A stretch of 64,000 bases of DNA from Nocardioides sp. URHA0032 (GCF_000620645.1 NZ_KK211159.1:124001-188000); one strand, 5' to 3'. Numbered from the stretch's first letter, positions 43,477 through 55,136 are shown. A program made the numbers and translations. The notes: generated by a model from the letters alone, not told the origin.

Positions 43477-44943
43477 GTGGAGCAGAGCACCTCGGACCTC
43501 AGCCCGGACCTCAGGACCGCCTGGCGCGGTGTGGTCGACGACCTCCAGCCCAACCAGCGCGCCTGGCTGCGCGCGAGCGAGCCGGTGACCCTCCACGAGA
43601 GCACCGCGATCGTCGCGGTCCCCAACGACTTCACCCGCAACCAGCTCGAGGGCCGGCTCCGGGCCCAGCTCGAGGACGCGCTCACGGTCCGGTTCGGGCG
43701 CGAGATCCGGATCGCGGTCACCGTGAACCCGGCCCTGGAGGAGACGGCCGCGGCCGAGCCCACCGCACCCGGGCCGCAGGAATCGGCAAGTCGACATGTT
43801 GATATGTCGATAAACATCCCCACCGAGGCGCCGCCCACCCCGGTGCCGTCGAGTCCCGTCGAGCCGGCGCTCGAGCCGGGCACGACCGGCCGGCCGACGG
43901 CCCTGGAGACCCGGCTGAACCCGAAGTACACCTTCGAGACCTTCGTCATCGGGTCGTCCAACCGGTTCCCCCACGCCGCGGCGGTGGCCGTGGCCGAGGC
44001 GCCGGGCAAGGCCTACAACCCGCTGCTGGTGTACGGCGACTCCGGCCTGGGCAAGACGCACCTGCTCCACGCGATCGGCCACTACGTGCGCTCCCTCTAC
44101 ACCGGCGCGAAGGTGCGCTACGTGTCCAGTGAGGAGTTCACAAACGAGTTCATCAACGCGATCCGTGATGACCGCCAGGACCGGTTCAAGCGGCGGTACC
44201 GCGACGTCGACGTGCTCCTGATCGACGACATCCAGTTCCTGGAGGGGAAGACCCAGACCCAGGAGGAGTTCTTCCACACCTTCAACACCCTCCACAACGC
44301 CAACAAGCAGATCGTGCTGACCTCCGACCGCGCGCCCAAGCGCCTCGAGGCCCTCGAGGACCGGCTGCGCAACCGGTTCGAGTGGGGCCTGATCACCGAC
44401 GTCCAGCCGCCGGACCTCGAGACCCGCATCGCGATCCTGCGCAAGAAGGCCGCGATGGACCGGCTGACCGCTCCGCCGGACGTCCTGGAGTTCATCGCCT
44501 CGAAGATCCAGACCAACATCCGGGAGCTGGAGGGCGCGCTGATCCGGGTGACGGCATTCGCGAACCTGAACCGCCAGGAGGTCGACATGACCCTGGCCGA
44601 GATCGTGCTCAAGGACCTGATCCCCGAGGGCGGGGAGCCCGAGATCACCGCTGCGCTGATCATCGCGCAGACCGCGGCGTACTTCGGCCTCTCGATCGAC
44701 GAGCTGACGGGACCGAGCCGCGGCCGGCACCTGGTGCTGGCGCGCCAGATCGCGATGTACCTGTGCCGGGAGCTCACCGACCTGTCGCTGCCGAAGATCG
44801 GCGCCCAGTTCGGCAACCGGGACCACACGACGGTCATGTACGCCGACCGCAAGATCAACCAGCTGCTGGCCGAGCGTCGCGCCGTCTTCAACCAGGTCTC
44901 CGAGCTCACCAACCGCGTCAAGATGCAGGCCCGCCAGGTCTGA
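43477..44943 (+). CDS. dnaA: Chromosomal replication initiator DnaA
   Basis: A 488-residue AAA+ initiator. Domain I starts [21 protein letters not shown]. Domain II is a short variable linker containing an unusual AT-rich stretch. Domain III begins [22 protein letters not shown] and has Walker A GDSGLGKT (187-194), Walker [10 protein letters not shown] and the SDR sensor. Domain IV has [15 protein letters not shown], which reads the DnaA box. The GTG at 43477 is chosen by alignment of domain I with other actinobacteria; an ATG at 43411 would add 22 residues. Confidence 0.95.
   Translation: MEQSTSDLSPDLRTAWRGVVDDLQPNQRAWLRASEPVTLHESTAIVAVPNDFTRNQLEGRLRAQLEDALTVRFGREIRIAVTVNPALEETAAAEPTAPGPQESASRHVDMSINIPTEAPPTPVPSSPVEPALEPGTTGRPTALETRLNPKYTFETFVIGSSNRFPHAAAVAVAEAPGKAYNPLLVYGDSGLGKTHLLHAIGHYVRSLYTGAKVRYVSSEEFTNEFINAIRDDRQDRFKRRYRDVDVLLIDDIQFLEGKTQTQEEFFHTFNTLHNANKQIVLTSDRAPKRLEALEDRLRNRFEWGLITDVQPPDLETRIAILRKKAAMDRLTAPPDVLEFIASKIQTNIRELEGALIRVTAFANLNRQEVDMTLAEIVLKDLIPEGGEPEITAALIIAQTAAYFGLSIDELTGPSRGRHLVLARQIAMYLCRELTDLSLPKIGAQFGNRDHTTVMYADRKINQLLAERRAVFNQVSELTNRVKMQARQV
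43791..43810. repeat. AT-rich palindrome inside dnaA
   Basis: TCGACAT (43791-43797) and ATGTCGA (43804-43810) are perfect inverted arms around GTTGAT. The surrounding codons (AGT CGA CAT GTT GAT ATG TCG ATA) are rare in this high-GC genome, in the variable linker of DnaA. Confidence 0.8.
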
Positions 44944-45319
44944 CCCGGCGACAACCTGTCGCCCCCACGCCTGTGGAACCACATGTGCGCCACGCCGACG
45001 GGAGCCGGGAGAGCCTGTGGACGGAACACGACATCCCCACGCGGTCCCGGCGGCGCTGCACACCCACCACCAGGTCGTCCCCGCTTCATCCACAGGGCCT
45101 GTGCACCATAAAAACCCGGTCTGACCTGCGCGAACGCTGGTTCTCCACAGTCTCCACCGTTGCTATGACTCCCACGTACCTCCAGACAGATCGATCATCC
45201 GTGAACATCCATCCGGGCCCCTTCCTGGGGACAACTCCCGCTGGTCGGTCCTGCATGGCAGGATTCGCATCCCCACGCACGTGTGATCCACCGACCTCCA
45301 TCGACCCGAAGGAACCATC
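44944..45319. other. Replication origin oriC (dnaA-dnaN intergenic region)
   Basis: A 376-nt non-coding gap. It contains many DnaA-box-like 9-mers on both strands: near 44970 (CCTGTGGAA), 45014 (CCTGTGGAC), 45086 (TCATCCACA), 45141 (TTCTCCACA) and 45226 (TTGTCCCCA on the minus strand). Short AT-rich patches lie near 45108 (ATAAAAA) and 45161. This is the usual oriC position in actinobacteria. The dnaN start has GAAGGA upstream. Confidence 0.85.
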
Positions 45320-46459
45320 GTGAAGTTCCGCGTCGAGCGCGACGTGCTCGCCGATGCCGTCGCCTGGGCTGCCCGCAGCCTGCCCGTCCGTCCCAGCGTT
45401 CCGGTGCTGGCCGGCCTCCTGATCGAGGCCACCGACGACGGCCTGGTGCTCTCCACCTTCGACTACGAGACCTCGGCCCGGGCCACGCTGAGCGCCCAGG
45501 TCAACGACGAGGGCAAGGCGCTGGTCAGCGGCCGGCTGCTCGCGGACATCTGCCGCAGCCTGCCCGACAAGCCGGTCGACATGGTGCTCGACGGATCCCG
45601 CGTGTCGCTCACCTGCGGCTCGGCGCGCTTCAGCCTCCAGACCATGCCGGTCGAGGACTACCCGTCGCTCCCGGACATGCCGAGCGCGACCGGCACCGTC
45701 GCGGCCGAGGCCTTCGCGCACGCGGTCGCACAGGCCGTGACCGCGGCCGGCCGCGACGACATGCTCCCGGTCCTCACCGGGGTCCGGATCGAGATCGACG
45801 GCAGCACCATCTCCCTGCTGGCCACCGACCGGTTCCGCCTCTCGCACCGGGAGCTGGACTGGAACCCGCGCACCCCTGACGAGTCGGCGGCGGCGCTCGT
45901 CCCGGCCCGCGTCCTCGGTGACACGGCCAAGTCCCTGACCGCCGGGGGCGAGGTGACCATCGCGCTCGCGACCACCGGCACCGGCGAGGGGATCATCGGC
46001 TTCGAGGGCCAGGCGCCGGGCGGCGTACGCCGGACCACCACGCGGCTCCTGGACGGAGAGTTCCCCAAGGTGCGGAGCCTGTTCCCCAGCGAGCACCAGA
46101 CGACCGCCCTGGTCGACAAGGCCGCGCTGGTGGAGTCGGTCAAGCGGGTCGCGCTGGTCGCCGAGCGCAACACGGCGGTGCAGCTCGCGTTCAGCGACGG
46201 CGTGCTCACCCTCGATGCCGGCTCGGGCGACGAGGCCCAGGCCTCGGAGTCGATCGAGGCGACCATCAACGGCGAGGACATCACCACCGGGTTCAACCCG
46301 CAGTTCCTCCTCGACGGCCTCACCGCGATCGACCAGCCGGTCGTCGAGCTGGCCTTCACCCAGTCCTCCAAGCCGGTGGTGCTCAGCGGTCGGGCCGGGG
46401 ACGGCGGCGGCGACGCCCCGTTCCGGTACCTCCTGATGCCCCGGCGTCTCCTTTCCTGA
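45320..46459 (+). CDS. dnaN: DNA polymerase III sliding clamp (beta subunit)
   Basis: A 379-residue clamp made of three similar domains, starting KFRVERDVLADAVAWAARSLPVRPSVPVLAGLL. LATDRFRLSHREL marks domain two, and the end YLLMPRRLLS is the usual C-terminal YLVMPMRL-type peptide. GTG start with GAAGGA upstream. It encircles DNA and tethers polymerase. Confidence 0.97.
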   Translation: MKFRVERDVLADAVAWAARSLPVRPSVPVLAGLLIEATDDGLVLSTFDYETSARATLSAQVNDEGKALVSGRLLADICRSLPDKPVDMVLDGSRVSLTCGSARFSLQTMPVEDYPSLPDMPSATGTVAAEAFAHAVAQAVTAAGRDDMLPVLTGVRIEIDGSTISLLATDRFRLSHRELDWNPRTPDESAAALVPARVLGDTAKSLTAGGEVTIALATTGTGEGIIGFEGQAPGGVRRTTTRLLDGEFPKVRSLFPSEHQTTALVDKAALVESVKRVALVAERNTAVQLAFSDGVLTLDAGSGDEAQASESIEATINGEDITTGFNPQFLLDGLTAIDQPVVELAFTQSSKPVVLSGRAGDGGGDAPFRYLLMPRRLLS

Positions 46460-46476
46460 CCTTCGGTCACGCGGCC

Positions 46477-46491
46477 TAGGCTGAGCGCATG
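46477..46491 (+). promoter_or_regulatory. Leaderless promoter of gnd
   Basis: TAGGCT (46477-46482), 6 nt, then the ATG at 46489. The arrangement is identical to that of nfo. Confidence 0.6.
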
Positions 46492-47391
46492 GACATCGGA
46501 CTCGTCGGACTCGGCAAGATGGGCGGCAACATGCGCACCCGGCTGCGCGATGCCGGGCACACCGTGGTCGGCTACGACCGCAACCCGGATCTCGCGGACG
46601 CGGACAGCCTGGCCGCGATGGTGGAGAAGCTGCCCTCCCCCAAGGTGGTCTGGGTGATGGTCCCCTCCGGGGACCCGACCCGCGAGACCATCCGCGAGCT
46701 CGGGGGGCTGCTCGGCGAGGGCGACCTGGTCGTCGACGGCGGCAACTCGAAGTGGACCGACGACCAGCGGAACGCCGAGATGCTCGCCGAGAAGGGCATC
46801 GGCTTCGTCGACTGCGGCGTCTCCGGTGGGGTGTGGGGCCTGAAGAACGGCTACGCACTGATGTGCGGGGGCACCGACGAGGACGTCGCGAAGGTGCAGC
46901 CCGCCTTCGACGCGCTCAAGCCTGACGAGGGCGGGTTCGTCCACGCCGGCCGGCAGCCCGGCGCCGGCCACTTCGCGAAGATGGTCCACAACGGGATCGA
47001 GTACGCCATGATGCAGGCGTACGCCGAGGGTTGGGAGCTGCTCGAGAAGGTCGACCTGGTCGACAACGTCCCCGAGGTCTTCGACTCCTGGCGCTCCGGC
47101 ACCGTGATCCGCTCCTGGCTGCTCGACCTGCTGGTCGCCGCGCTGGAGGACGACGAGCACCTCGCCAAGATCGCCGGCTACGCCGAGGACTCCGGCGAGG
47201 GCCGCTGGACCGTCGAGGCCGCGATCGACAACGCCGTACCCATGCACGTCATCGCCGCCTCGCTCTTCGCCCGGTTCACCTCGCGCCAGGACGAAAGCCC
47301 GGCGATGAAGGCGATCGCCGCGATGCGCAACCAGTTCGGTGGCCACGCGACCCGCACCGAGCCGCCGGTGGGCGGGGACGCCAAGCCCTAG
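46489..47391 (+). CDS. gnd: 6-phosphogluconate dehydrogenase, short form
   Basis: A 300-residue enzyme of the NAD-type, YqeC-like class that is shorter than classical Gnd. [12 protein letters not shown] is the nucleotide loop, [12 protein letters not shown] the substrate segment, and [26 protein letters not shown] holds the catalytic lysine and histidine. It oxidatively decarboxylates 6-phosphogluconate to ribulose-5-phosphate. The dnaN-gnd-recF order is common in actinobacteria. Confidence 0.95.
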   Translation: MDIGLVGLGKMGGNMRTRLRDAGHTVVGYDRNPDLADADSLAAMVEKLPSPKVVWVMVPSGDPTRETIRELGGLLGEGDLVVDGGNSKWTDDQRNAEMLAEKGIGFVDCGVSGGVWGLKNGYALMCGGTDEDVAKVQPAFDALKPDEGGFVHAGRQPGAGHFAKMVHNGIEYAMMQAYAEGWELLEKVDLVDNVPEVFDSWRSGTVIRSWLLDLLVAALEDDEHLAKIAGYAEDSGEGRWTVEAAIDNAVPMHVIAASLFARFTSRQDESPAMKAIAAMRNQFGGHATRTEPPVGGDAKP

Positions 47392-47405
47392 GGCCTGGCC
47401 CAGCC

Positions 47406-48521
47406 GTGTACGTCTCGCACCTGACCCTCCACGACTTCCGCTCGTACGCGTCCGCTGACGTCGCGCTCGAGCCCGGCGTCACGGCGTTCATCGGGCGCAA
47501 CGGGCAGGGGAAGACGAACCTCGTCGAGGCGATCGACTACCTCTCCCGGCTCGCGTCGCACCGGGTCGCGAGCGACACCCCGCTCGTGCGGGCGGGCGCC
47601 GACCAGGCCGTGATCCGGGCGGCCGTGGTCAGGGACGGGAGGACCGCGGTCCTCGAGATCGAGCTGAACCCCGGGAAGTCCAACCGGGCGCGGATCAACC
47701 GCTCGCCGCTCCCGCGGTCGCGGGAACTGATCGGCCTGGTGCGGACCGTGGTCTTCTCGCCCGAGGACCTCACGCTGGTCAAGGGTGACCCGAGCGACCG
47801 GCGCAGGTTCCTCGACGACCTGCTCGTGCTCCGCACCCCGCGGCTCGCAGGCGTCAGGTCCGACTACGACCGGGTCCTGCGGCAGCGCAACTCGCTGCTC
47901 AAGACCTCGCGGATGAGCAAGGGCAGCCTCGAGACGCTCGGGGTGTGGGACGCGCACCTCGCCCGCACCGGCGCGGAGCTGCTCGCCGAGCGGCTCGCGC
48001 TCGTCGAGGGGCTGCGCCCGTACGTCGGCAAGGCGTACGAGACCGTCGCCCGCGGCGCGACCCGCGACGACGCCGACATCGAGTACAAGCCGTCGTTCGA
48101 CCTGGCGGGCCGCACGGAGCGTGACGACCTGACCGAGGCGTTGCTCGCCGAGGTCGAGCGCCGGCGCGGCGACGAGCTGGACCGGGGCCTCTCCCTGGTC
48201 GGCCCGCACCGCGACGAGCTGCTGCTGCGGCTGGGCGAGCTGCCGGTGAAGGGCTACGCCTCGCACGGGGAGTCGTGGTCGTTCGCGCTCGCGCTCCGGC
48301 TGGCGTCCTACGACCTGCTCCGCGCCGACGGCGACGACCCGATCCTGATCCTCGACGACGTGTTCGCCGAGCTGGACACCGAGCGACGCGCCCAGCTCGC
48401 CGACCTGGTGGCCGGCGCCGAGCAGGTGCTGGTCACCGCGGCGGTCGCGGCCGACGTGCCGGCGGCGCTGGCCGGCACCCGGTACACCGTCGGGAACGGT
48501 GAGGTCGTCCGTGAGCAGTGA
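47406..48521 (+). CDS. recF: DNA replication and repair protein RecF
   Basis: A 371-residue SMC-like ATPase. It starts [25 protein letters not shown], has Walker [12 protein letters not shown], the signature [10 protein letters not shown] and Walker [13 protein letters not shown]. It loads RecA at gapped DNA with RecO and RecR. GTG start 14 nt after gnd; its 3' end overlaps the next gene by 11 nt. Confidence 0.96.
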   Translation: MYVSHLTLHDFRSYASADVALEPGVTAFIGRNGQGKTNLVEAIDYLSRLASHRVASDTPLVRAGADQAVIRAAVVRDGRTAVLEIELNPGKSNRARINRSPLPRSRELIGLVRTVVFSPEDLTLVKGDPSDRRRFLDDLLVLRTPRLAGVRSDYDRVLRQRNSLLKTSRMSKGSLETLGVWDAHLARTGAELLAERLALVEGLRPYVGKAYETVARGATRDDADIEYKPSFDLAGRTERDDLTEALLAEVERRRGDELDRGLSLVGPHRDELLLRLGELPVKGYASHGESWSFALALRLASYDLLRADGDDPILILDDVFAELDTERRAQLADLVAGAEQVLVTAAVAADVPAALAGTRYTVGNGEVVREQ

Positions 48522-49038
48522 CGGGCCCGGGCCCGGCGAGCAGGGCCATCGCGACGATGGCCTCGACCTGGCCCGCGCGCTGACCCGGGCCACCGCCAAG
48601 ACCACGCCGGCCGCGCGCAAGAGGCTGCGCAAGAAGGACTCCCCCGCCCGCGGCCGGGTCTCCGGCGCGCACCCCGACGACCGGGACCCCCAGCTGCTCG
48701 ACGCGACGCTCAGCCGGCTGGTCGACGACCACGGGTGGGGCCTCGACCTGCGCGTGCACGGCGTGTTCGGCCGCTGGGAGGAGCTGGTCGGGGCCGACGT
48801 CGCGCAGCACTGCACGCCCGAGTCGTTCGCCGACGGCCGCCTCGTGGTGCGCACCGACTCCACCGCTTGGGCCACCCAGCTCCGGCTGCTCGCGCCCACC
48901 GTCGTCCGGCGCCTGAACGAGGAGCTCGGCCACGGGACCGTCACCGCGATCGACGTCCAGGGCCCGCACCTGCCGACCTGGAAGAAGGGCCCGCGCTCGG
49001 TCCGCGACGGCCGCGGCCCCCGGGACACCTACGGCTGA
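48511..49038 (+). CDS. DUF721 (DciA-like) protein
   Basis: A 175-residue protein. The basic N-terminus ([18 protein letters not shown]) precedes a DUF721 domain ([57 protein letters not shown]). The GTG at 48511 has GAGGT upstream and lies inside the recF 3' end. DUF721/DciA proteins recruit the replicative helicase DnaB in bacteria without DnaC, and the recF-DUF721-gyrB order is conserved. Confidence 0.92.
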   Translation: MSSDGPGPGEQGHRDDGLDLARALTRATAKTTPAARKRLRKKDSPARGRVSGAHPDDRDPQLLDATLSRLVDDHGWGLDLRVHGVFGRWEELVGADVAQHCTPESFADGRLVVRTDSTAWATQLRLLAPTVVRRLNEELGHGTVTAIDVQGPHLPTWKKGPRSVRDGRGPRDTYG

Positions 49039-49327
49039 GCCGACGGTGCCCGGCTGGGGTCGCCGCAGACGATCTGGCGGGCGTTCCGGCGTACCGGGCC
49101 CTGTCCGCACCCCTGTTCGGCCGTGCGATCGGGCCCCACGAGCCGCTCAGGCCCCTTTTTCATCCGCAGACACCCCCCGTGACGGAGGGGGCACGTGGAA
49201 TGCGGCCTTCTGACGGGTAACATGGACGATGGCCGCCCAGCCCCAGCGCAGCGGCCATCTCCATGTTCGACCCGTGTTCGGTCCCCTGTTCAGCCCCATG
49301 TCCATAACGCCGTCAGAAGAGGTGCGC

Positions 49328-51424
49328 GTGAGCGACGAGATCACCGACGAGACCCCCGCCGCACCGACTCGCCCCGCCACGGGTGAGGTCGAGTACGACG
49401 CCTCCGCGATCCAGGTGCTCGAGGGCCTCGAGGCGGTCCGCAAGCGGCCGGGCATGTACATCGGCTCCACCGGCGAGCGTGGCCTCCACCACCTGATCTG
49501 GGAGATCGTCGACAACTCGGTCGACGAGTCCCTCGCGGGCTACTGCGACCGGATCGTGCTGACCCTCCAGGAGGACGGCGGCGTCCGGGTCGAGGACAAC
49601 GGCCGCGGCATCCCCACCGACACCGCGCCCGGGCAGGAGGTGCCGGCGTTGACCCTCGCGCTGACCGTGCTGCACGCCGGCGGCAAGTTCGGCGGCGGCG
49701 GGTACAAGGTCTCGGGTGGTCTGCACGGGGTCGGCGTCTCGGTCGTGAACGCGCTCTCCAGCCGGCTCATCGCCGAGGTCAAGAACCGTGGCCACCTCTG
49801 GCGCCAGACCTTCACGGTCGGCGTCCCCGACGGTGAACTCGAGCAGGTCCGGCCGCTGGAGCCGGGCGAGGGCACCGGCACCACCATCACCTACTACGCC
49901 TCGCCCGACATCTTCGAGACGACGTCGTACAGCCTGGAGACGATCAGCTCGCGGATCCGCGAGATGGCCTTCCTCAACAAGGGCCTGACGATCGTCGTCC
50001 GCGACGAGCGCCCGGCCGCGTCCGAGATCGTCGACGCGGTGGAGGACGACACCGTCGCCGCCGACGTCGACTCCTCGCGCGACGACGCGATCAAGCGCGG
50101 CGACACCGGCGGCATCGAGCAGACCTTCTGCTACCAGCGTGGCCTGGTCGACTACGTCGAGTACCTGAACCGGCGCAAGCAGGTCGCGAACCCGACCGTC
50201 ATCTCGTTCGAGGCCGAGACCCCGGACGGCACCGCGAACCACATGAGCCTCGAGGTCGCGATGCAGTGGAACACGACCTTCTCGGAGTCGGTCCACACCT
50301 TCGCCAACACCATCAACACCCACGAGGGCGGCACCCACGAGGAGGGCTTCCGTGCGGCGCTCACCTCGCTGGTCAACAACTGGGGCTTCGAGTGGGGCCT
50401 GATGAAGAAGCCCGAGGACCGGGTGTCCGGTGACGACATCCGCGAGGGCCTGACCGCGATCATCTCGATCAAGATGGGCGAGCCGCAGTTCGAGGGCCAG
50501 ACGAAGACGAAGCTCGGGAACACCGAGGCGAAGGGCTTCGTCCAGCGGATCATGAACGACCAGCTCGGGGCGTGGCTGGAGCAGAACCCCGCCGAGGGCC
50601 GCGACATCATCCGCAAGTCGCAGGCCGCGGCCCAGGCGCGGATCGCCGCGCGCAAGGCGCGCGACCTGGCCCGCTCCCGCAAGGGGCTGCTCGGCAGCGG
50701 CAGCCTGCCGGGCAAGCTCTCGGACTGCCAGTCGACGAATCCCGCCGAGTGCGAGGTGTTCATCGTCGAGGGTGACTCCGCGGGCGGCTCCGCCCGCCAG
50801 GGCCGTGATCCCCGGATCCAGGCGATCCTCCCGATCCGCGGCAAGATCCTGAACGTCGAGAAGGCGCGCATCGACAAGGTCCTGGGCAATCAGGAGGTCC
50901 AGTCGATCATCTCGGCGCTCGGCACCGGCATCCAGGAAGAGTTCAACATCGAGAAGCTGCGCTACCACAAGGTGGTGCTGATGGCCGACGCCGATGTCGA
51001 CGGCCACCACATCAACACGCTGCTGCTGACGCTGCTGTTCCGGTTCATGCGCCCGCTGATCGAGGGCGGCTTCGTCTACATGGCCCAGCCGCCGCTGTAC
51101 CGGCTGCGCTGGAACAAGCCGCACGAGCACGAGTTCGTCTACTCCGACTCCGAGCGCGACGCGCTGCTGCGGGCCGGCCAGGAGGCCGGCAAGAAGCTGC
51201 CGAAGGAGAACCCGGTCCAGCGGTACAAGGGGCTGGGCGAGATGAACGCCAAGGAGCTGTGGGAGACGACGATGGACCCCGAGCAGCGGCTGATGCTCCA
51301 GGTCACGCTCGACGACGCCGCGCACGCGGACGAGATCTTCTCGATCCTGATGGGCGAGGACGTCGAGCAGCGTCGTTCCTTCATCCAGCGCAACGCCAAG
51401 GACGTCCGATTCCTGGATATCTAG
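49328..51424 (+). CDS. gyrB: DNA gyrase subunit B
   Basis: A 698-residue GHKL ATPase/TOPRIM subunit. [12 protein letters not shown] and VEDNGRGIP bind [17 protein letters not shown] is the lid region, [16 protein letters not shown] and DADVDGHHI form the TOPRIM metal site. The GTG at 49328 follows AGAGG by 6 nt; an ATG at 49298 is weaker. It powers negative supercoiling with GyrA. Confidence 0.97.
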   Translation: MSDEITDETPAAPTRPATGEVEYDASAIQVLEGLEAVRKRPGMYIGSTGERGLHHLIWEIVDNSVDESLAGYCDRIVLTLQEDGGVRVEDNGRGIPTDTAPGQEVPALTLALTVLHAGGKFGGGGYKVSGGLHGVGVSVVNALSSRLIAEVKNRGHLWRQTFTVGVPDGELEQVRPLEPGEGTGTTITYYASPDIFETTSYSLETISSRIREMAFLNKGLTIVVRDERPAASEIVDAVEDDTVAADVDSSRDDAIKRGDTGGIEQTFCYQRGLVDYVEYLNRRKQVANPTVISFEAETPDGTANHMSLEVAMQWNTTFSESVHTFANTINTHEGGTHEEGFRAALTSLVNNWGFEWGLMKKPEDRVSGDDIREGLTAIISIKMGEPQFEGQTKTKLGNTEAKGFVQRIMNDQLGAWLEQNPAEGRDIIRKSQAAAQARIAARKARDLARSRKGLLGSGSLPGKLSDCQSTNPAECEVFIVEGDSAGGSARQGRDPRIQAILPIRGKILNVEKARIDKVLGNQEVQSIISALGTGIQEEFNIEKLRYHKVVLMADADVDGHHINTLLLTLLFRFMRPLIEGGFVYMAQPPLYRLRWNKPHEHEFVYSDSERDALLRAGQEAGKKLPKENPVQRYKGLGEMNAKELWETTMDPEQRLMLQVTLDDAAHADEIFSILMGEDVEQRRSFIQRNAKDVRFLDI

Positions 51425-51478
51425 GACTCTAGCCAGATCCCTAGATTCCGGTAGAAACGACCAGAGAGAGCAAGAACC

Positions 51479-54229
51479 TTGACTGAGACCCCCACCGACG
51501 GCGGCACCACTCCCCCGTCTGACGGCGGCGGCCCGGGCGGCCGGATCGAGCCCGTCGAGCTGCAGACCTCGATGCAGCGCGCCTACATCGACTACGCGAT
51601 GGCGGTCATCGTGGGCCGCGCGCTGCCCGACGTCCGGGACGGCCTCAAGCCGGTGCACCGCCGGGTGCTCTACGCGATGTACGACGGCGGCTACCGGCCC
51701 GACCGGGGCTTCTCGAAGTGCTCGCGCGTCGTCGGTGACGTGATGGGTCAGTACCACCCGCACGGCGACACCGCGATCTACGACACCCTGGTCCGGCTCG
51801 CGCAGCCGTGGGTGATGCGCGCACCGCTGGTCAACGGCCAGGGCAACTTCGGCTCGCCGGGCAACGACTCCGCGGCCGCGATGCGGTACACCGAGTGCCG
51901 GATGGCGCCGCTGGCCATGGAGATGGTCCGCGACATCGACGAGGAGACCGTCGACTTCCAGCCCAACTACGACGGCCGCTCCGAGGAGCCCGTCGTACTC
52001 CCCGCCCGGTTCCCCAACCTGCTGGTCAACGGCTCGGCCGGCATCGCGGTCGGCATGGCCACCAGCATCCCGCCGCACAACCTCGGCGAGGTCGCGGACG
52101 GCGCCCGCTGGGCGCTGGAGCACCCCGACGCCACCCGTGAGGAGCTGCAGGAGGCGCTGCTCGAGCGGATCAAGGGCCCCGACTTCCCGAACGGCGCGCT
52201 CATCGTCGGCCACCAGGGCATCGAGCAGGCCTACCGGACCGGCCGCGGCTCGATCACGCAGCGCGCGGTGATCGAGGTGGACGAGGACGCCCGGGGCCGC
52301 ACCTGCCTGGTCGTCACCGAGCTGCCGTACATGGTCAACCCGGACAACCTGGCGCTGAAGATCGCCGAGCTCGCCGACTCCGGCAAGGTGCAGGGCATCT
52401 CCGACGTCCGCGACGACACCTCCGACCGGACCGGCCAGCGGCTCGTGGTCGTGCTCAAGCGCGACGCCGTCGCCCGCGTGGTCCTGAACAACCTGCTCAA
52501 GCACACCGAGCTGCAGACGAACTTCAGCGCCAACATGCTCGCGCTCGTCGACGGCGTGCCGCGGACGCTGTCGATCGACCAGTTCATCAGCAACTGGGTC
52601 ACCCACCAGATCGACGTGATCCGCCGCCGTACCGAGTTCCGGCTGCGCAAGGCCGAGGCCGACGCCCACATCTGGCGCGGCCTGGTCAAGGCGCTCGACA
52701 TGCTCGACGAGGTCATCTCCCTGATCCGCAGCTCCCCGGAGGTCGACGACGCCCGGCAGGGGCTGATCGAGCTGCTCGACATCGACGAGCTCCAGGCCAA
52801 CGCGATCCTCGACATGCAGCTGCGCCGGCTCGCGGCCCTCGAGCGGCAGAAGATCGTCGACCGGCTCGCCGAGCTCGAGGTCATCATCGCCGACCTCCAG
52901 GACATCCTGGCCAACGTCGCCCGCCAGCGGCAGATCGTCTCCGACGAGCTCACCGAGATCGTCGAGAAGTACGGCAACGAGCGGCGCACCCAGATCATCG
53001 CGGCCGACGGGGACCTCTCCATGGAGGACCTGATCCCGGACGAGGACCTGGTCGTCTCCATCACCCGCGGCGGGTACGCCAAGCGCACCCGCGCGGACCA
53101 GTACCGCACCCAGAAGCGCGGCGGCAAGGGCGTCCGTGGCGCGACGCTGCGCGGCGACGACGTCGTCGAGCACTTCATCGCGACCACCAACCACCACTGG
53201 CTGCTGTTCTTCACGACGGCCGGCCGGGTCTACCGCACCAAGGCGTACAACCTCCCGGAGGCGTCGCGCGACGCCAAGGGCGGGCACGTCGCCGGCCTGC
53301 TGTCGTTCCAGCCGGACGAGAACATCGCCCAGGTGCTGGCGATCCGCGACTACGACCAGGCGCCGTACCTCGTCCTGGCCACCCGCAACGGGCTGGTGAA
53401 GAAGACCCGGCTGGGGGACTACAACAGCCCGCGGCAGGCCGGTGTCATCGCGATCAACTTCCGCGAGGACGACGACGAGCTGATCGGCGCCGAGCTCGTG
53501 AACGCCGAGGACGACATCCTGCTGGTGTCCCGCAAGGGCTCGGCGATCCGCTTCAAGGCCGAGGACAGCCAGCTGCGTCCGATGGGGCGCGCGACGTCCG
53601 GCGTCACCGGCATGAAGTTCCGCACCGCCGAGGACTCGGTCCTGTCGATGTCGGTGATCCGGGCCGAGCAGGTCGCGGCCGAGGAGGCCGCGGAGGCGAA
53701 GGCCGAGGCGGCCGGTGAGTCCACCGAGGCCGGCGACCTGCCGGGCGTGAAGGAGCAGTACGTCTTCACGATCACCGACGGTGGCTACGCCAAGCGGACC
53801 CGGATCTCGGAGTACCGCACCACGAACCGCGGTGGCCTCGGGATCAAGGCGATGACCCTCACGAACGAGGAGCGCGGCCAGCTGGTCGGCGGCTTCATCG
53901 TGGAGGAGGGCGACGAGATCCTCTCGATCACCCAGAACGGCCAGGTCGTGCGCAGCCCGATCAACGCCGACTTCCGCCCGACGGGACGGTCCACGCAGGG
54001 CGTGAAGTTCGTGACGCCGAAGTCCGGCGACTCGGTCGCGGTCGTGGCCCGTTCCGTCGAGGCCCGCGAGGACGACGAGCTGGCCGACGAGCCGGAGGAC
54101 GAGCTGGCCGACGAGCTGGTCGACGAGGCAACCGGTGACGCGGTGGAATCGTCGGATGAGGGTACGGATGCAACAATCGACGTGACCGAGCCCGACGGTG
54201 CCGACCCCGACGGCGAGAGTGAGGCCTGA
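51479..54229 (+). CDS. gyrA: DNA gyrase subunit A
   Basis: A 916-residue subunit that breaks and rejoins DNA. The active-site tyrosine is in MRYTECRM. The quinolone-determining segment reads [15 protein letters not shown], with Thr at the position of E. coli Ser83. The GyrA box (QKRGGKG) opens the beta-pinwheel C-terminal domain. A TTG start is inferred from frame and family N-terminus. The tail of about 60 residues is very acidic. The next gene begins on the stop codon (TGATG). Confidence 0.97.
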   Translation: MTETPTDGGTTPPSDGGGPGGRIEPVELQTSMQRAYIDYAMAVIVGRALPDVRDGLKPVHRRVLYAMYDGGYRPDRGFSKCSRVVGDVMGQYHPHGDTAIYDTLVRLAQPWVMRAPLVNGQGNFGSPGNDSAAAMRYTECRMAPLAMEMVRDIDEETVDFQPNYDGRSEEPVVLPARFPNLLVNGSAGIAVGMATSIPPHNLGEVADGARWALEHPDATREELQEALLERIKGPDFPNGALIVGHQGIEQAYRTGRGSITQRAVIEVDEDARGRTCLVVTELPYMVNPDNLALKIAELADSGKVQGISDVRDDTSDRTGQRLVVVLKRDAVARVVLNNLLKHTELQTNFSANMLALVDGVPRTLSIDQFISNWVTHQIDVIRRRTEFRLRKAEADAHIWRGLVKALDMLDEVISLIRSSPEVDDARQGLIELLDIDELQANAILDMQLRRLAALERQKIVDRLAELEVIIADLQDILANVARQRQIVSDELTEIVEKYGNERRTQIIAADGDLSMEDLIPDEDLVVSITRGGYAKRTRADQYRTQKRGGKGVRGATLRGDDVVEHFIATTNHHWLLFFTTAGRVYRTKAYNLPEASRDAKGGHVAGLLSFQPDENIAQVLAIRDYDQAPYLVLATRNGLVKKTRLGDYNSPRQAGVIAINFREDDDELIGAELVNAEDDILLVSRKGSAIRFKAEDSQLRPMGRATSGVTGMKFRTAEDSVLSMSVIRAEQVAAEEAAEAKAEAAGESTEAGDLPGVKEQYVFTITDGGYAKRTRISEYRTTNRGGLGIKAMTLTNEERGQLVGGFIVEEGDEILSITQNGQVVRSPINADFRPTGRSTQGVKFVTPKSGDSVAVVARSVEAREDDELADEPEDELADELVDEATGDAVESSDEGTDATIDVTEPDGADPDGESEA

Positions 54230-54747
54230 TGACCGACCGCCAGGAGACCGCCGTGCGCGCCCCCCTCGGCGAACGGATCTCGGCCAAGCTGTCGAACGCC
54301 GCCGACGAGCACCGCGCCAACGCCCAGCCGGAGTCGACCAGGGCCGCGAAGAAGGCCGCGCCGGGCCGGCGCCCGCCGCGGCGTGCGCGGCTGCGGCTGA
54401 CCCGGATCGACCCGTGGTCGGTGATGAAGACGTCGTTCCTGCTGGCGATCGCGTTCGCCGTGGTCACCGTGGTGTCGGTGTTCATCATCTGGTCGGTCCT
54501 CGCGGCCGCCGGCGTCTGGGACTCGATCAACCAGACCGTGCAGGACGTGGTCGGTGGCCAGGACGCCGCCGGCTGGGACGTCGAGAAGTACGTCGGCATG
54601 TCCCGGGTCATGGGCTTCACCATCCTGGTGAGCGTCGTCGACGTCATCCTGATCACCGCGATCGCCACCCTCGGCGCGTTCCTCTACAACATGGCCGCCG
54701 CGCTGCTCGGCGGCGTCGAGCTGACGCTCGCCGAGGACGAGCACTGA
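54229..54747 (+). CDS. DUF3566 membrane protein
   Basis: A 172-residue protein. A 60-residue basic cytoplasmic region leads into the DUF3566 domain: RLRLTRIDPWSVMKTSFLLAIAFAVVTVVSVFIIWSVL, then an amphipathic stretch and a second TM (ILVSVVDVILITAIATLGAFLYNMAAALLGGVELTL). It corresponds to Mycobacterium Rv0007, always after gyrA. Function unknown; proposed envelope or division role. Confidence 0.93.
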   Translation: MTDRQETAVRAPLGERISAKLSNAADEHRANAQPESTRAAKKAAPGRRPPRRARLRLTRIDPWSVMKTSFLLAIAFAVVTVVSVFIIWSVLAAAGVWDSINQTVQDVVGGQDAAGWDVEKYVGMSRVMGFTILVSVVDVILITAIATLGAFLYNMAAALLGGVELTLAEDEH

Positions 54748-54751
54748 GGCG

Positions 54752-54783
54752 GCGGGTTTCTCCGGCTGACCGGAGAAACCCGC
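54752..54783. terminator. Strong terminator after the gyrA operon
   Basis: A perfect 14-bp stem (54752-54765 with 54770-54783) with a CTGA loop, 4 nt after the stop codon. Confidence 0.85.
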
Positions 54784-54785
54784 GC

Positions 54786-54811
54786 GACACGCCGGTCCGC
54801 ATCGGCGTGTC
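54786..54811. terminator. Second hairpin in tandem after the gyrA operon
   Basis: GACACGCCG (54786-54794) and CGGCGTGTC (54803-54811) pair perfectly with an 8-nt loop, directly after the first terminator. It may be a back-up terminator or a processing site before tRNA-Ile. Confidence 0.6.
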
Positions 54812-54886
54812 GAGCGGGTTTCCCCCGACAACCCTCCCGTTTTGTCCCCGTCCTGCGCGGTCGGGTAGTGTTCCCCCTCGGTTCGA

Positions 54887-54963
54887 GGGCCTATAGCTCA
54901 GACGGTTAGAGCGCTTCCCTGATAAGGAAGAGGTCACAGGTTCAAGTCCTGTTAGGCCCACCA
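54887..54963 (+). tRNA. tRNA-Ile (GAT)
   Basis: A 77-nt cloverleaf including an encoded CCA. Acceptor GGGCCTA pairs with TAGGCCC. The anticodon arm CTTCC-CTGATAA-GGAAG gives GAT (54921-54923), and TTCAAGT marks the T loop. It lies after the gyrA operon as in other actinobacteria. Confidence 0.97.
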
Positions 54964-55010
54964 TCCCGGCCCAGTTCGGCAGTCATCCCGCCCGCCACGA
55001 GGGAGCCACC

Positions 55011-55136
55011 ATGAAGAAGATCCTGTTCCTCCTGCTCCTCGTCGGCGGCGCCGTCGTCGTCAAGCGGAAGCTGGACGAAGGCAAGAAGGAGCAGGCGCTC
55101 TGGGCCGAGGCGACCGACCCGGTCGAGCGCTCCTGA
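55011..55136 (+). CDS. DLW-39 family small protein
   Basis: A 41-residue protein, [20 protein letters not shown] at the N-terminus and an acidic end ([14 protein letters not shown]). One N-terminal hydrophobic helix predicts a membrane peptide. GAGGGAG lies 5 nt upstream of the ATG. Its place between tRNA-Ile and tRNA-Ala and the [10 protein letters not shown] end match the actinobacterial DLW-39 family of unknown function. Confidence 0.88.
   Translation: MKKILFLLLLVGGAVVVKRKLDEGKKEQALWAEATDPVERS

Noticed and set aside
51770..51815. Quinolone-resistance mutation in gyrA
   Set aside because: Thr at the Ser83 position is a natural variant in several lineages. Resistance cannot be inferred from it alone.
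49313..53287. A 1324-codon open frame on the minus strand opposite gyrB and gyrA
   Set aside because: Both gyrase genes are certain on the plus strand. Such long antisense frames are normal at high GC, and the translation has no domain.
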